This document shows, piece by piece, positions 49,580-61,513 of a DNA stretch of 64,000 bases. Below the pieces are notes generated by a model that searched no databases, had not been told where the DNA came from, and saw only the letters and a list, made by a program, of their open reading frames with translations. Where the stretch lies: positions 11,768,072 to 11,832,071 of the forward strand of contig OX459108.1 in assembly GCA_949775045.1 (NCBI GenBank), given 5' to 3'. A program made the translations under genes and the position numbers. Numbering within the stretch: the first letter of the stretch is position 1; the number at the start of each line of letters is the position of its first letter. Origin of the DNA: Metridium senile. Its lineage: Eukaryota > Cnidaria > Anthozoa > Actiniaria > Metridiidae.

Positions 49580-52500
49580 CAGTCCGGGAAGGTCCCCTTT
49601 TTTAGGGACCCTATCGATTACACAACAGTGTACCACAGGATGCCCATGAACCGAAAACATTCAAACTCGCGTCCGAGGCTTTTTTCGTTTGTTTTTTGTG
49701 CCTTTTGCCCATAATTCCTGGCTAGATAGCAAGTATTTGAGATTCTTTCATCGAGCAACACTGATATTTTAATAGTCACAGCTTTAAAACCCGAAAAAAT
49801 TTGCACATTCCAATCATAGTTGGCCGTTCTTTGGCTATGAAAACATCCATTCAGGTGAGTTTGAAATATTCTTTCGTACACTAATAATTTTTTTTGAGCT
49901 TTTAAAAAAATACTATGGCATCTTGAATGTGTGAGGATTTGTTGAGCGAAGTTTGGTTTAACGGCACGGGGTATTTTTTAACGGCACGGGATTTGTTTAT
50001 ACCACACCGCTATATTCATGCTTGTCACCTTGCTTTGAAACTCACTCGTAGCTATATACTCTTGTCGAACGGTCTAAAGTGATATTGTGTCAGTCTCAGA
50101 ATAAAGCTAGGACGTTCGAGGTATAATCTTAAGCATTTCCTGTCAAAGTGCAAGCATATAACTTTTTAATAAGAACTTAAACTTAGTAGTTTTCGTATGA
50201 GTTGGAAGTTTAATAACTCAGTGTACCGGTCCGCTTCAGTACGAAAACCAGGAGCCCATCTCCTGCGAAAACCAATTAACAAACCAAAACTCATACGAAA
50301 ACCGCTCTATATTGAATAAAATTAGTGGTCACATTGCTGTATGCTTCGTGTTAAAAAGACTCAATCCTTTTTCCTAGGAAAATGCCAAAAAATTATTATT
50401 ATTATTAGCAATCATTCCTCCTGCTTTAGAGATTTATTCCTAGCTATAAAACAAATTAAAATGCAATGTAAATTATGAAACTTTATCATATACATTTTCA
50501 AGCATGTACTATTTAATACAGCAACTATTTGCTATATTTTGTTTATCATTTGTTTTTTACTCATTAAAATAATTCTATTTCCCTTTATTGTTTAGGAAAT
50601 ATTTTATGGAGCAGCATAAACTGCTGAGGTAAGTAATTGTGTATAGTAGTTTTCAATGGATTGACAACCAAAACAAACTTTTTATACTCATCATTTTTTA
50701 TCCATCATTGTTACACACAGTTATGTTTTCCCTATTACATGTGAAAATGTTTCTTTGGGCTATTTTTTTCATAATTGCATGTATAGATTCATAGCTAATA
50801 ACAATAATAATAATGATGATGATGATGATAAATTATAATAATGCCAATGATGACAACAATAATGATGGGATATTTCTATCTGGTCAAAATAATATATGGA
50901 AATATTTCTTGATCATGAATGAATAATACACATCATTACTAATAGTTCTTTCCTATTTGATTTGATTTGATTAGGTTGAACAGAACGTCAAAAACAGAAA
51001 GAACTAGTACATAGGGGGGGGGGGGGGGAGAGTGAACAGAACGTCAAAAACAGAAAGAACTAGTACATAGGGGGGGGGGGGGGGGGAGAGTGCTAGCCTC
51101 TCATTTTAAAATATTGTTCTGTCACGCTAGGCCCTGTAACAAATAAGGAATGAATGTGTGATTGCATCTTTGACATTTTAAAATTAACTATTTTCAAAAT
51201 TCCAAATGGAGGTCGGCTTAGCCTTTTAAATACCCAGTTGTTGCTTGATTTGTTAGTCCAAATATGTTTTGGAGTTATAAGAATAGCCTTTATAAGTAAA
51301 CAAAAACATTTTTAATACAGTAATAGAGTGCAATGCCATATATCCATGAAATACTTTCTAACTATGTAGCACCTAATATGTAAAATTTAGTGATCAACTC
51401 TTTTATAGTCATCAACTTAAATTTTAACTTCAGCATGAAATGATTTTTCATATAAAGGTGGCTAATTATGTGACTATTGTTCTTCGCACTGTCCCACTTT
51501 TCAAGATTTATATGGCATGCACTCTTAAAGAGGATAATTAACCACTGTTTATAATTAAGAAATTTGATTGTATCATATATACAGGTATGTATATATAGAG
51601 ATGATGATAAATAGGTTTTGTTTGTTTTCAACACATTGTATTCTTGTCATACCCTGAAGGCCATTCAACATGGTTGAAATATAGGTGTTTATCATTTAAA
51701 CGTCTAACATCTTCACTTGTGCTTATTATATAGAGATACTGATAGTGATATAGATGTAAGAATTTAGAGTTATTTCATTGTTTTAATTGCAACAAGTCTG
51801 TTTCATATGTAGTTATAAAATGGCCACACTCATCAGGCATTAATTGCAACATCCCTCAATGATAAGTGTGGGCATTTTATGACATCTCTCTAATCCTCAA
51901 GAGCTGCTTACATCTATATTACTATAGACCTCATCGGCTTGTCCCATTCAGACCTCTTGGGAGTAGAATTCTTTGTGCCGAATGCATTGAAAACAATTGA
52001 TAATTTTTAATAGGCCACCTACTTTGATTTGATATAATAAATCTAATCTGGCACGTGAGATTTTAGGCCTTACTTTAATAGAAAGGGGTATTAAAACAGC
52101 AACGTGCATTTACATGCATTTTTATGTAGTCAGTGTAGTAATCACATGTAAGTGTTATCATCAGTTACACAAAATAGTTTCCATGCATAAAGTTACAGTT
52201 TTAACTCATTAAAATGATTTAAGTGTATATTTAATAATTTTAATCAAACATCAACCAATCTTTACTAAGTCTGAATATAATCTAGAAACTCTAAGCTGCA
52301 CTGGTGGAATAAAGATTGGATAATCAAAATAACAATAATATTGTACATATTTATAATTCGAATAGCTAGATTCATCTTCATTTATGTGGTAATGCTTTGA
52401 TTGCTGTTCAGCTTATGGAATGCATTCATTAAACTTATTTAAAACTTTTGAACTTATTTATTAATCCTGGCTTATAACATAGCTTCAATTTATGAAATTA

Positions 52501-53057
52501 TCATCCGGTGAACCAAAGATCATACTAAATCCGCTGTAGCGAAACAAGAATAAGTAATTAGAGGTCAAAATATCATTCCACGATTGAAAGTCACTGGAAA
52601 AGTTTGACAAATTTCATATCCGACTCTGTATCGAAAAACACTGAAATAAAACACTTCTACTAAGGTATTGTATTTTTTCGTTCAAAACATTGACTATATT
52701 ACAAATAATTAGAGAACTAAGGCATTGCCTTACCACAATTTGTATTCGATTTATCAGTTGCATTTTCCTCGTTTTGAAGTGGTAATAATTTGACATAAAA
52801 GGCCATTAGCGTGCCTAATTGGTTATATTCTTTTTCCAAACCATTTAGACACTGTAAATTGAACGAAAAATCATACTTAGACGCTTTTTAAATCCAGAAA
52901 TCTCTCTGCCTTTCACCCGAGAATCCGCCATTTTGAATTCAACTACATTTCTGGTCCAGTTACCATGACTACCAAATCCCTCAATTCTGATTGGACAAAG
53001 GCTCGTATTTACAATAACATTGGAGGGGTCCTCAAAAAAGGGGACCTTCCCGGACTG
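49580..53057. mobile_element. 3.5-kb element with perfect 24-base inverted ends
   Basis: The left end CAGTCCGGGAAGGTCCCCTT (49580) has an exact inverted partner ending at 53057. Similarity continues with one gap through AGGGACCC. AAAGT repeats at 49575-49579 and 53058-53062 may be the target duplication. The interior is AT-rich, with no ORF over 95 codons. It includes a duplicated ~65-base GAACAGAACGTCAAAAACAG/poly-G unit (50982-51090). Either it is a large non-autonomous element or two solo ends are paired by chance; the exactness favours the former. Confidence 0.65.
50978..51092. repeat. Duplicated unit ending in poly-G
   Basis: Two ~63-base copies of GAACAGAACGTCAAAAACAG...GTACATA, each followed by 16-19 G. 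Assembly length of the G runs is uncertain. Confidence 0.9.
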
Positions 53058-53062
53058 AAAGT

Positions 53063-56000
53063 TTGTATCAAGTCTTGGTATAAAAAAGTTGGTATCAAGT
53101 TGAACTTTTGTTCAAGCATTCAAGGCGATAGTTTTCGAACAAGCACAGAAATTGAAATGCTCGATCCTTTCATTATACTAAACAAGTTTTAATAACCAGT
53201 TATTCAGTTAGGAACTGACATCTTAAACCAAGCTGAAAGCCTGATTTCCACGAAATCATTCAAGGAAACTAATTACAATGTCAATAAAATATCGATAATT
53301 ACCATAAAAGCTGAAGAAACTGAAATAATGCTCCTACTGAAACGGAAAAAAAGCTATTTTCGGGAAAGGTATTTATTTGCCAGTGTCAACGCTCGATAGG
53401 CTCATAGCAAATACTTTCAAACAAATTACCATGTACGATTAGTAAAATAAGGTTATTTGCTTACTTTTTAATACATTGTAAACAACGTAAATGATATTGA
53501 ATTTCTTTGGACATCCATTGAATTACAAATAGAAGTTTCAATTGGTAACTCAATGCTCAATGAACAAGTAGCTTTTGAATAGATAGATGGCTTGTATTTC
53601 ATGGCGTAGTTCACGATAATAAGTCTAACGATATATGTCTCAAAATATGTCTCAAAATGCCCTTTCCAAAAACGCTCGACATGTTTTAGTGAGATTGAAT
53701 CGATACCTTCCATATACGTTCAGTCGACTCGACAGTGAAACTTCTTTATATTGAAAAGCACATAGAAGAAGTCAATGTCACGTGATAACTTTTGACCATA
53801 CTGCGCGTGCGTGGCATTTTGGCATTGAAGATGGAAAAAATAAAGGCGAAAACTATACTCGGATTCCACAGGAATCCCGAGTAATTATGCATCACCGAAT
53901 GACTTTAATTCCTCATTTCTAACCGAGTATACATATAACTAATAAACTAAAATAATCTGTAATAATCTAAAGCATCTACTGGTAGAAATGTCACACCTAC
54001 AATTAATCATGTGCAAAATACCTTGGGACATTATCTGTTTTTTTTTTTTTTACATGAAAAATATTTCAACATCTTTTTTCCATTTCCCCCTCTCCCCGAA
54101 TCAATGTTGAATTGTGGGAATATGAAACAGTTGCTATTTGAAAGACCAATCAACATTGCTCAGGGGGGAAGGGGATTTGCAAATCAAGTTGATACATTTT
54201 GTATAAAACAAAATTAAACTAAAATTAAAACGCCCATAAAAAAGGATCCCAACAATTTAGCACATTAGGCCTAGTTTCACATTTTAAAAAGATCACACGA
54301 TTGCAATGTCAGCCAATCATAAGCTTAGGCATATATCAATATTTAAATTTTCCTATAAAATTTCATATAAATACAAATCCCCTGTAAAGATGGTAAAGTT
54401 ATAGTTGAGAAATTCACTCCAAGAAGTGCTTAATAATAGACCCTTTTATATTAATAAGTCCCGAAGTGTTGTGTTTTCCGAGCTTGAAGTCAAATTTATT
54501 CTTTTAATTCCTTTCATTTTATACAAATTTCAAAAGAATAAATTTCAAATTGACGTCAAGCGCGGAAAACGCAACATATAAAAGACCTGATACCAGCATA
54601 CCTAAAAGCCGACCCTGTGAGCACGGTTTTTTTAAACTCAGTTACCCTATTCAGCCGCTCCTTTGTGACGTCACTCAAAGGAGCGGCTGCACAGAAGGCT
54701 ACCCTATGGGCGACTGGGCGAAAACACTTCTGCTTTCATGGCGGCCCAAGAGCGCTAAACGATATCAACGACATCCTGGATTAAATTAGCTTTAAGTACT
54801 CTGAACAATTACAAACTGAATGACATGATGGTTTTATGATTTTTCGCTTTCCTTTAATTTCTTGTACAGTAATTTAATCATTATGTGAACAGTATTTTGT
54901 GGTGAAACGTGTAAGTCTATTTTCTGTGATGTGAGTTCAAGCTGTTTTAGTCTCGCCGACCAATATATAGTGTCCTGAGATCTACATTAATGTTCTTCCA
55001 ACTAGCTTTATTATATGGCATTAAAGTTCCGCGCGCTCTGATTGGTTGCTGACACATAATGACCGGGCAAGATATACTACTTATTAACCGAGAGTGAGGT
55101 CATTACAGGGAATTAAATCTCAGACCGAGGTCGCGTCGTATCAATACATCAAGACTGAGGTCTGAGATTGCACGGTAATGACCGAAAGGATGAGCTTAAT
55201 AAGTTATTTGTTATATGGCTATTTTAAAAAGAGAGAGAAAGTAATATTTTTTGATATTTTACGACGTGCCTTGCTGGCTTCCCAGTAGTTTTACTGAAAA
55301 AAGAGCAGGTTGTCAGAAACCGGTCTTCATTCACCATGTGACGGCTGCCAAACTTACAGAAATTTTAATGCAGCTTTAGTCTTCGTCATTCCAAGTCGAA
55401 GATCATTTAAAGACAAAGGGTTTTGTTTATATCTCAACATGATCAAAGAAAGTGAAAAAACAAAAAACGAGTTTTACAAAGGATTTTTGCTAACATAAAC
55501 AAGTGAGCCACGATGGATGTTGAAACGAGTTGAAATTCGTCGGTCTTGTAGTTTTCAACAAATAAATTCTTTCAACAGCTGTTCACAGTGATTTCGATTA
55601 AAGTTCTTATTATCGTTTATCGAAAAAATAAGCGTCCGTGGGTTTGAGCCACCGTCGTCCAGCCGCGAAAAAAAAATGACCGGTCATTACAAGAATATAT
55701 TTGCATTTATTGTTTGCTCGGTTCTACTGAAAGGTGTCAATGTCATGGCATTATGATCTTCAGATAACACAACTCTTGTCGTTTCAAAAATGTTACTTGA
55801 AAATTTACAAAACAGCCTCTCTATTATGTAAATAATAAGAACAATAAAAGAAGTAATATATAATATTTTTGGAAAAGCATTTTATTCCATACTTTCTTTG
55901 AATTGTTTTTACTTCGATGGGCATTGAGTTCTTCTCATAAACAAACCCTTTGATCATGACACGTAATTTTTCTTGGACATTTCGGAAGGCTGGAAAAGTT

Positions 56001-57000
56001 ATTTCCTCATAAGAAAATTGAAAATTCTTAAGAAATCCATTTTCTGTTTTATTTCTTTGATGTGTTAACATTGAATTAGTATGGAAAACCTAATTTGAAA
56101 AATCGTCGTTCTTTTCCTCTCCAAACTAAGTTGCTGTTACGTTTGAATGTATTTTCTCTCTCAATGTTATAGACCGATGTCATAAAAATGGCCGCCACTA
56201 ATTATCATATGTCTTAAAATTTGTTTTTAGCAAAAGGGAAAACTATCAAATGATAGAAACCTAAGTTATTAATAACATATTAAAGTTTAAAAAATATATA
56301 TTAATTTCTGATGAAGTTATAAGGATTAAAAAAATACTGAAAACACCAAAACGAGGCATTTTAGGACTCAGTAGAAAATTACATACAAATCTTTACATAT
56401 TTATTCCACCATAACTTCGTTCACATTTTGTCCAGGGCTGTTATACTTTCCAAAAATGTTTATTTTTGTTAGTTCTTAAATATGCCAGTGAAAAAATATT
56501 CATATCTGACTTAATTCCGAAAAACACAATGGCAGCCATTTATGACATCGGTCTATAGTGACTTGCTGAATTCATTGGCGCAGCAAACAAACTGTTGTTA
56601 AGGAAGCCATTTTTACAATAAACTTACAAGATACAAGCTGAGCAATTCTTCCTTTTAATTATCTTCGTTAAAGTTCTCGCTACTTCAAAATTTAAATCAA
56701 ATTTTTAAAATTAAATTTTCAATTAAAATCAAAGATCGTAGATTTTTAGAAGTATATTTTATTTTCTCTATATATTGGGTGAATTGCTTCATTATTTTGC
56801 CGAACAAATAGACTAACAAATCTTAAAGATAATTTTCTCATAACTGAGATGGTAGCTGGTAGCAAATATTTAAGAAAATTAAATCGATCACAATTAATAA
56901 TTGAAGGCCGTTCCCCATTGGCTAGACGTAATCTGAAACAGCAAGTGAAAAGCTGTTTTATTTCTATAGAATAATTGCATTAACTTTTAGCTGATACAAG
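53063..57000. other. Intergenic spacer with scattered inverted repeats
   Basis: It holds the inverted copy of the 31950 repeat (53990-54170) and an imperfect inverted-repeat element at about 54428-54590 (CCGAGCTTGAAGTCAAATTT-type arms). A palindrome-like stretch at 55010-55205 (GGTCATTAC/GTAATGACC, CTCAGACC/GGTCTGAG) and the MITE at 56170-56555 are also present. I found no gene; short ORFs here lack motifs. Confidence 0.5.
56170..56555. mobile_element. TA-flanked MITE (TAGACCGATGTCATAAA)
   Basis: Ends TAGACCGATGTCATAAA and TTTATGACATCGGTCTA are inverted with TA on both sides. The flanks CTCTCAATGTT and GTGACTTGCTGAATTC are contiguous, without the element, in the inverted duplicate near 63800-63830 and again at 63975-64000. 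Confidence 0.9.
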
Positions 57001-57473
57001 CATATAAGAAAGTCTTTTTTCGTCTGACAAGTTACTTGTGCCTGGTTGTCTTTTAAAGCTGCATTGACTTGGACAAGAACACTATGGCTTGCTGAAAGAC
57101 TGGAGGAAATATTGGTTTACGATAGCTAACGGACTCGTCGTTTCTACAAAAACTGTATATAATAAAGATTGTATCGTATACTGACGTTGCAGATGTTAAT
57201 CCGTCGTTAAAGTAAATTTGGTAACTGATACACGGCAGATGTTAATCCGTTGTTGGAGTAAATTTGGTAACTAGTACACGGTATAGAAAAGGCGCAATCT
57301 TAATATCGCCGCATTCAATCGCTCGTCATATCAGAGCCAGTAACTATTTGGAAATTGTGAGGTTTGTGACGTCGTTTATCCCAAACGGAACTGGTAACTT
57401 AGAAGCCGTAGAAAGGGAGTAGAATTTACTGACGTTTTGCACGTTAACTTCCTCAATCTTGGAACGAAAGAAG
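56560..57473. promoter_or_regulatory. Duplicated 5' region of the plus-strand GPCR
   Basis: Blocks such as GGTTGTCTTTTAAAGCTG, GACTGGAGGAAATATTGG and TACGATAGCTAACGGACTC (57045-57140) recur in reverse complement at 62880-62985. GAATTCATTGGCGCAGC (56571) recurs near 63960-63985. Likely holds the promoter and 5' UTR; no TATA box or splice site was established. Confidence 0.4.
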
Positions 57474-58382
57474 ATGGTTGACTGTTCCTCTTCTGTTCCT
57501 CCAATCTACCTATCCTTCTTCACTACAGCTGTTTCCTTATGTCTTGCTTTGATAACAATCCCTGGTAATCTACTCGTCTGCTATGCTATAATACGAGATC
57601 CATTCAACGAGCTAAGGACGCCATTTAACTTTCTACTTCTTAGCTTAGCGCTGACTGATCTTCTTGTTGGAGTACTGATGGATCCGGTAGCCACCATATT
57701 TCACCTCGCCGAAGGACTACAAGAAAGCATTGTCGACATTCGTCTTCTTCACATGCTCTACTTTATTCTTTCAACAGCATCAATACTGACTCTAGAAGTT
57801 CTGACTTTGGATCGATATATTGCAGTGGTTTACCCTCTAAAGTACAAAAATAAACTCACAGCAAAACGATCTGTAATTGTGTCCGTCATTATATGGTTGT
57901 TCTCCCTTGTCATCTCTGGAGTCTACTTCAAACTTGGCTACATATTTTACTCCTTGATTTTCACCAACACAACCGTTGTCATAACGTTTGCAGTCCTGCT
58001 ATTTGTGTACATCAGTATTTACAAACGCCTCAATAAACAAGCGAGAGCGCTAAGTCAACGCAGACTGTCAAACGTGCAAAGAAAGAAGGAGAACAAGAAG
58101 GAGCTGTATGCTACAAAGTGGCAAGCGAAAGTAACTAAGGCGTTAGTTTTAGTACTTTTGGCATATATCATTTGCTTCATTCCGGTCTGCATCATAATCT
58201 ATGTGCTTAACTTTTGCAAGATTTGCAGCTGTGATTTTATTCAGTGGTTGAGAGATCTGCAATTTGTGATAGTGTTGTTGAACTCAGCTGTCAACCCATA
58301 TCTGTATGCATGGCGTATGCCTCAGTACAAGAAAGTTATACGCAAGTTTATTTCTTGTTTGAAAAGGCGGGTTGATGCTTAA
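57474..58382 (+). CDS. Class A (rhodopsin-like) GPCR, 302 residues, intronless
   Basis: The ATG at 57474 (MVDCSSSVPPIYL) is conserved with the paralogue, whereas the upstream TTG is not a start. Seven hydrophobic segments carry TM1 GNLLVCYAI, TM2 LALTDLLVG, TM3 LTLDRYIAVVYPLKY (DRY), TM6 CFIPV (canonical CWxP with Trp replaced) and TM7 NSAVNPYLYAW (NPxxY). There is no Cys at the top of TM3 or in the very short second extracellular loop. TM5 also lacks its usual Pro. Those three absences are features of the melanocortin/EDG/cannabinoid/adenosine (MECA) group, so a MECA-like cnidarian receptor is my inference; the ligand is unknown. Two Cys in ECL3 (KICSCDF) may form an alternative disulfide. 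The C-terminus stops soon after TM7 (RRVDA), about 36 residues shorter than the paralogue because of an early stop. Confidence 0.93.
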   Translation: MVDCSSSVPPIYLSFFTTAVSLCLALITIPGNLLVCYAIIRDPFNELRTPFNFLLLSLALTDLLVGVLMDPVATIFHLAEGLQESIVDIRLLHMLYFILSTASILTLEVLTLDRYIAVVYPLKYKNKLTAKRSVIVSVIIWLFSLVISGVYFKLGYIFYSLIFTNTTVVITFAVLLFVYISIYKRLNKQARALSQRRLSNVQRKKENKKELYATKWQAKVTKALVLVLLAYIICFIPVCIIIYVLNFCKICSCDFIQWLRDLQFVIVLLNSAVNPYLYAWRMPQYKKVIRKFISCLKRRVDA

Positions 58383-58637
58383 GAAAGTACTTACCGAATT
58401 GAGTGTCAAAACTAATGAAGTGAATTCAGGACCTAACAATTTAAGCCATCCTGCAATGATTGAGTGTAAAGACACTGGTTTAGCGAAACTATTTAAACTT
58501 TGTCTTTAATGCGCACGATATAAAAGTTGTTCAAAAATAATGAAAATGTGTGTGCAAACATTGTAAAATAGATGTAAATACCGATAGAAAAATTGTGCAA
58601 GCCTTTAAGTGTCCTGCACAATTATCAAATGCAGTTA

Positions 58638-58867
58638 CAGTGCGGACACTCCAACCGGGACCACTTAGACAAAACCGTCCATTCCAATCAAATTACGATA
58701 TTTGTACAATGGGTTTATTCTGACCAATCGTTACTTTCTACATTTTGGCGCAATCGTTACTGTTTACATCGATCTGCTTTCTCATTGGCTCATTGATTGG
58801 AATATCACAATCTGATTGGTTAATTGCATATTTTGTGTAAGTGGTCCCGGTTGGAGTGTCCGCGCTG
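58638..58867. mobile_element. TA-flanked MITE, CAGTGC...AACCGGGACCAC family, copy 2
   Basis: Ends CAGTGCGGACACTCCAACCG and CGGTTGGAGTGTCCGCGCTG. Arms are about 45 bases, TA on both sides. Same family as 40571-40785. Confidence 0.9.
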
Positions 58868-58974
58868 TAATTTTCTAACTTTAGCATGAAAGACCACGAA
58901 ACAATTTAAAAACAATTTTTTTTGCAGGATATTTTTTTCCCATTCAAAGTATGTGCAGGATTTTTTTAACTGGC

Positions 58975-59539
58975 AAGACACCCCCCCCCCCCCCCCCCCC
59001 CCCTCCTCCCTCTCCCTCAAAAATCTAATAGTCCACCCCTTGCAAGGACGCTGTCCTGACTTTTACTTTTGTGTTTGAGTGAGAAAGGAATTAATTAAAA
59101 GAAGAAAGAAGATCACTCAACCTGAACTCTTTCTTTTATTGGTCCGAATCCCATTTCCCAGTTTATATTTGGACCAAATTACAGTTCCAGTCAAAAATCA
59201 CATTATCCCATCAGTTTTGCTCAAGTTTTCAATCCTATTCCCATTTTCTATGGTTCTTTTATTTGTAAATCCCAGTCCAAGTGCATCCCATCCCATTTTC
59301 CCAGTCAATACCAGTTTCTACCTCAATATAGGTAAGCGTAGTCAGTTTACAAGTGTTGGCATTGTTATTTTTAATTTTTTTAATTTTCTTTGTTCTAATA
59401 ACATTGGTTGGTTGTCAAACCATAACAAAATACGTCACGTTTTCCAAAGCTGCGGCATGCGGTGAGAGAGACAGAGAGAGATTTGTTGCATACCACATTT
59501 GTTTTTTGCTTTTTGCTGTGTTGCGGTGTTGAGGACAAT

Positions 59540-59571
<32 letters not shown>

Positions 59572-59575
59572 AATG
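58975..59575. repeat. Poly-C tracts flanking low-information DNA
   Basis: Poly-C at 58981-59003 and 59541-59565. Between them lie CCCATTTTCCCAGTC-like short repeats (59150-59330). The TTGCGGTGTTGAGGACAATCT stretch at 59519 resembles the PDHA intron 10 repeat. No gene supported; the 128-codon ORF is a chance frame. Confidence 0.6.
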
Positions 59576-59767
59576 TCCCCCTTATTTGGTATTTGAAGCT
59601 TAAATCAAGATGGCTGCTTCATATTTAGTTCTTGCTAAACTATTTGTTGGAATTCAGCAAATTCTGGAGCATAGATCAAAAGAAATAGTGGTGGTTGCAC
59701 GTTTCAATCCCCTTACGGATTTTTGGTGCAAGTTAAATGCATCCGTTTTCACAAACTTTGTCCAAGA

Positions 59768-59769
59768 TA

Positions 59770-59811
<42 letters not shown>

Positions 59812-60205
59812 TATAATAGTAAGTTCTTTTATAGCGCACTATACATATGTCTCAGTGCGCTTATGTTAACATGACAGTGATAAAATTAATGTGCGTAAAT
59901 ATACAATGAAAATTTGAAATACTTAAGAGTCGCTAAGAAATAAATGTGTTTTCAATAAAGTTTTAAAACGATCAAGTGATAGGGCACTTTTTTTAGATTC
60001 AGGTAAATTGTTCCATAATTTGGGGGCGACAGCAGAAAATGACCTATCCCCATATGTTGTTGTCTTTATTCCTGTAGGTGGCTTTAGTAGATTCTTATTC
60101 GCCGATCTCAGGGAGCGTGTTGGCGAATAACCTGTCAATAGATCAGTGATATATAGGCAGGCGTCATATTGTTCAAGGATTTATGTGTAAGAAGGAGAAT
60201 CTTCA
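59768..60205 (-). mobile_element. LINE (L2/CR1-type) 3' fragment
   Basis: On the minus strand a 71-codon frame (60138-59923) reads SANKNLLKPPTGIKTTTYGD, then RSFSAVAPKLWNNLPESKK and LDRFKTLLKTHLF. This is the characteristic C-terminal end of many non-LTR reverse transcriptase polyproteins. It is followed by TAGTGCGCTATAAAAGAACT and a (TTA)n tail (59770-59811), the usual 3' end of such elements. The reverse transcriptase core is missing (5' truncation). Confidence 0.85.
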
Positions 60206-60224
60206 ATTCAATCCTAAAGAAATA

Positions 60225-60853
60225 CAGTCGAAGCTCCATTAAGCGGACACCCTTGGGAAACGAAAAAAGTGTCCGTAAGTAGAGCTGTCCGCCTAATAGG
60301 AAGGGTTCTTAAAACGGGTAAATAACGTAAAATAGTCTCGTTTTGCGCTTACAAAAGCATTTATAAAGATCAATAATAGCAATTAAAGACAAAGAATAGT
60401 CTGGCTCAATGATTAAGCGAGTTATTCAAATAATCAACATTTTAACAACTGTTCTATTAGATAATTATGGTCTGGTGTAACACAAGTCTAACACGAGATA
60501 AGAAATCATACTCAATGGAAACCATAACGTCTTTTTGCATCAATAAGAAAATTCATATCGTTTTCAGCTTTAGAACGACTATGTGAGGCATTATGTGAAA
60601 ACTTAAAAATATTTCGTTGCTGAATTAACTTTATTCTATATTTCTATTTCGAGTGTCCGCTTAAGGGAGCTTGAAAACAATAGAAAAGGTCAATTGGGAT
60701 TCGCTTAAGGTGTCCGCGTCCGCTTAAGAGAATGTCCGCTAAATGGAAAGTGTGAATACAGTGTTTGTATGGAAGAAAAAACGGGGTTTTGGAAAGCTGT
60801 CCGTAACCAGAACTGTCCGCTTAGTGGAGCGTCCGCTTATGGAGCTTCGATTG
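60225..60853. mobile_element. Pogo/Tigger-like non-autonomous element
   Basis: Ends CAGTCGAAGCTCCATTAAGC and the inverted GCTTATGGAGCTTCGATTG are TA-flanked. Multiple sub-terminal copies of GTCCGCTTAA/TTAAGCGGAC are present on both sides. No transposase ORF remains in 629 bases. It borders the LINE fragment. Confidence 0.88.
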
Positions 60854-61289
60854 TATATCTTTCCCTTATATATTCGCTTCTCTGATAATGAAATAATAGA
60901 TTCCAAGTAAAACCTGGAGTAGATAAAATACAGTAAATGTATACTATAGAGTCATCCTAGTCATCAAGCCTAGACAGTAAATGTAAAGCAGGCACATTAC
61001 GATCTTTGCGCTCTTGTGTCTGCCGTAATCCGCCAAAAAGATATCAAAGTTCACTCCCTTGTCAAATTTCTGGATCTGCCCCTGCTATAGAGTCATCCAT
61101 TCAAGCCTTGACTTGAATCAATTGTTTCGTGGTCAGTCAAGCAAGTTTATATAGAAAAGATCAAATGCATTTAATAATTGTGCAGGACACTTTGTGACTT
61201 GCATAAGTTCACTATTGGTATTTACATCTACAATTTTATCTACAATATTTGCACACAAATTCTGGTACCGTAATGTTTTTCAGCTTTTA

Positions 61290-61480
61290 CTGTGCGAATC
61301 GAAAAACCGTGAGCACCCAGAAATATTTTAGAAATCGTTCAACTCTCACTACAAAAAGGTTAATCATACCACACATCAGGTAAACTTCTTGCGGTGATAT
61401 AGCTGTTTCTGAGTTGTTCAACGAACAATAAATGATTTTTTAAATATTTCTGGATGCCCACGGTTTTTTAATTCGCACTG
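61290..61480. mobile_element. CAGTGCGAATC-family MITE, copy 3, 3' of the minus-strand GPCR
   Basis: TA-flanked inverted ends with ACCGTGAGCACCCAGAAATA. It lies 34 bases past the GPCR stop, the same relative position as copy 2 behind the pseudogene. No copy lies behind the 57474 gene. Confidence 0.9.
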
Positions 61481-61513
61481 TAAATGGTGAACATACAAAG
61501 ACTTCAAAGTTTA

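Noticed and set aside
49618..49881. 87-codon minus-strand ORF inside the 3.5-kb element
   Set aside because: No ATG at the start, no recognised motif and no homologue in the window.
55310..55498. 62-codon ORF (MSETGLHSPCDGC)
   Set aside because: The start is TTG, not ATG, and no motif or splice context supports it.
59079..59465. 128-codon ORF
   Set aside because: Made of short CCCATTTTCCCAGTC-like repeats between poly-C tracts; no domain, and the start falls in low-information DNA.
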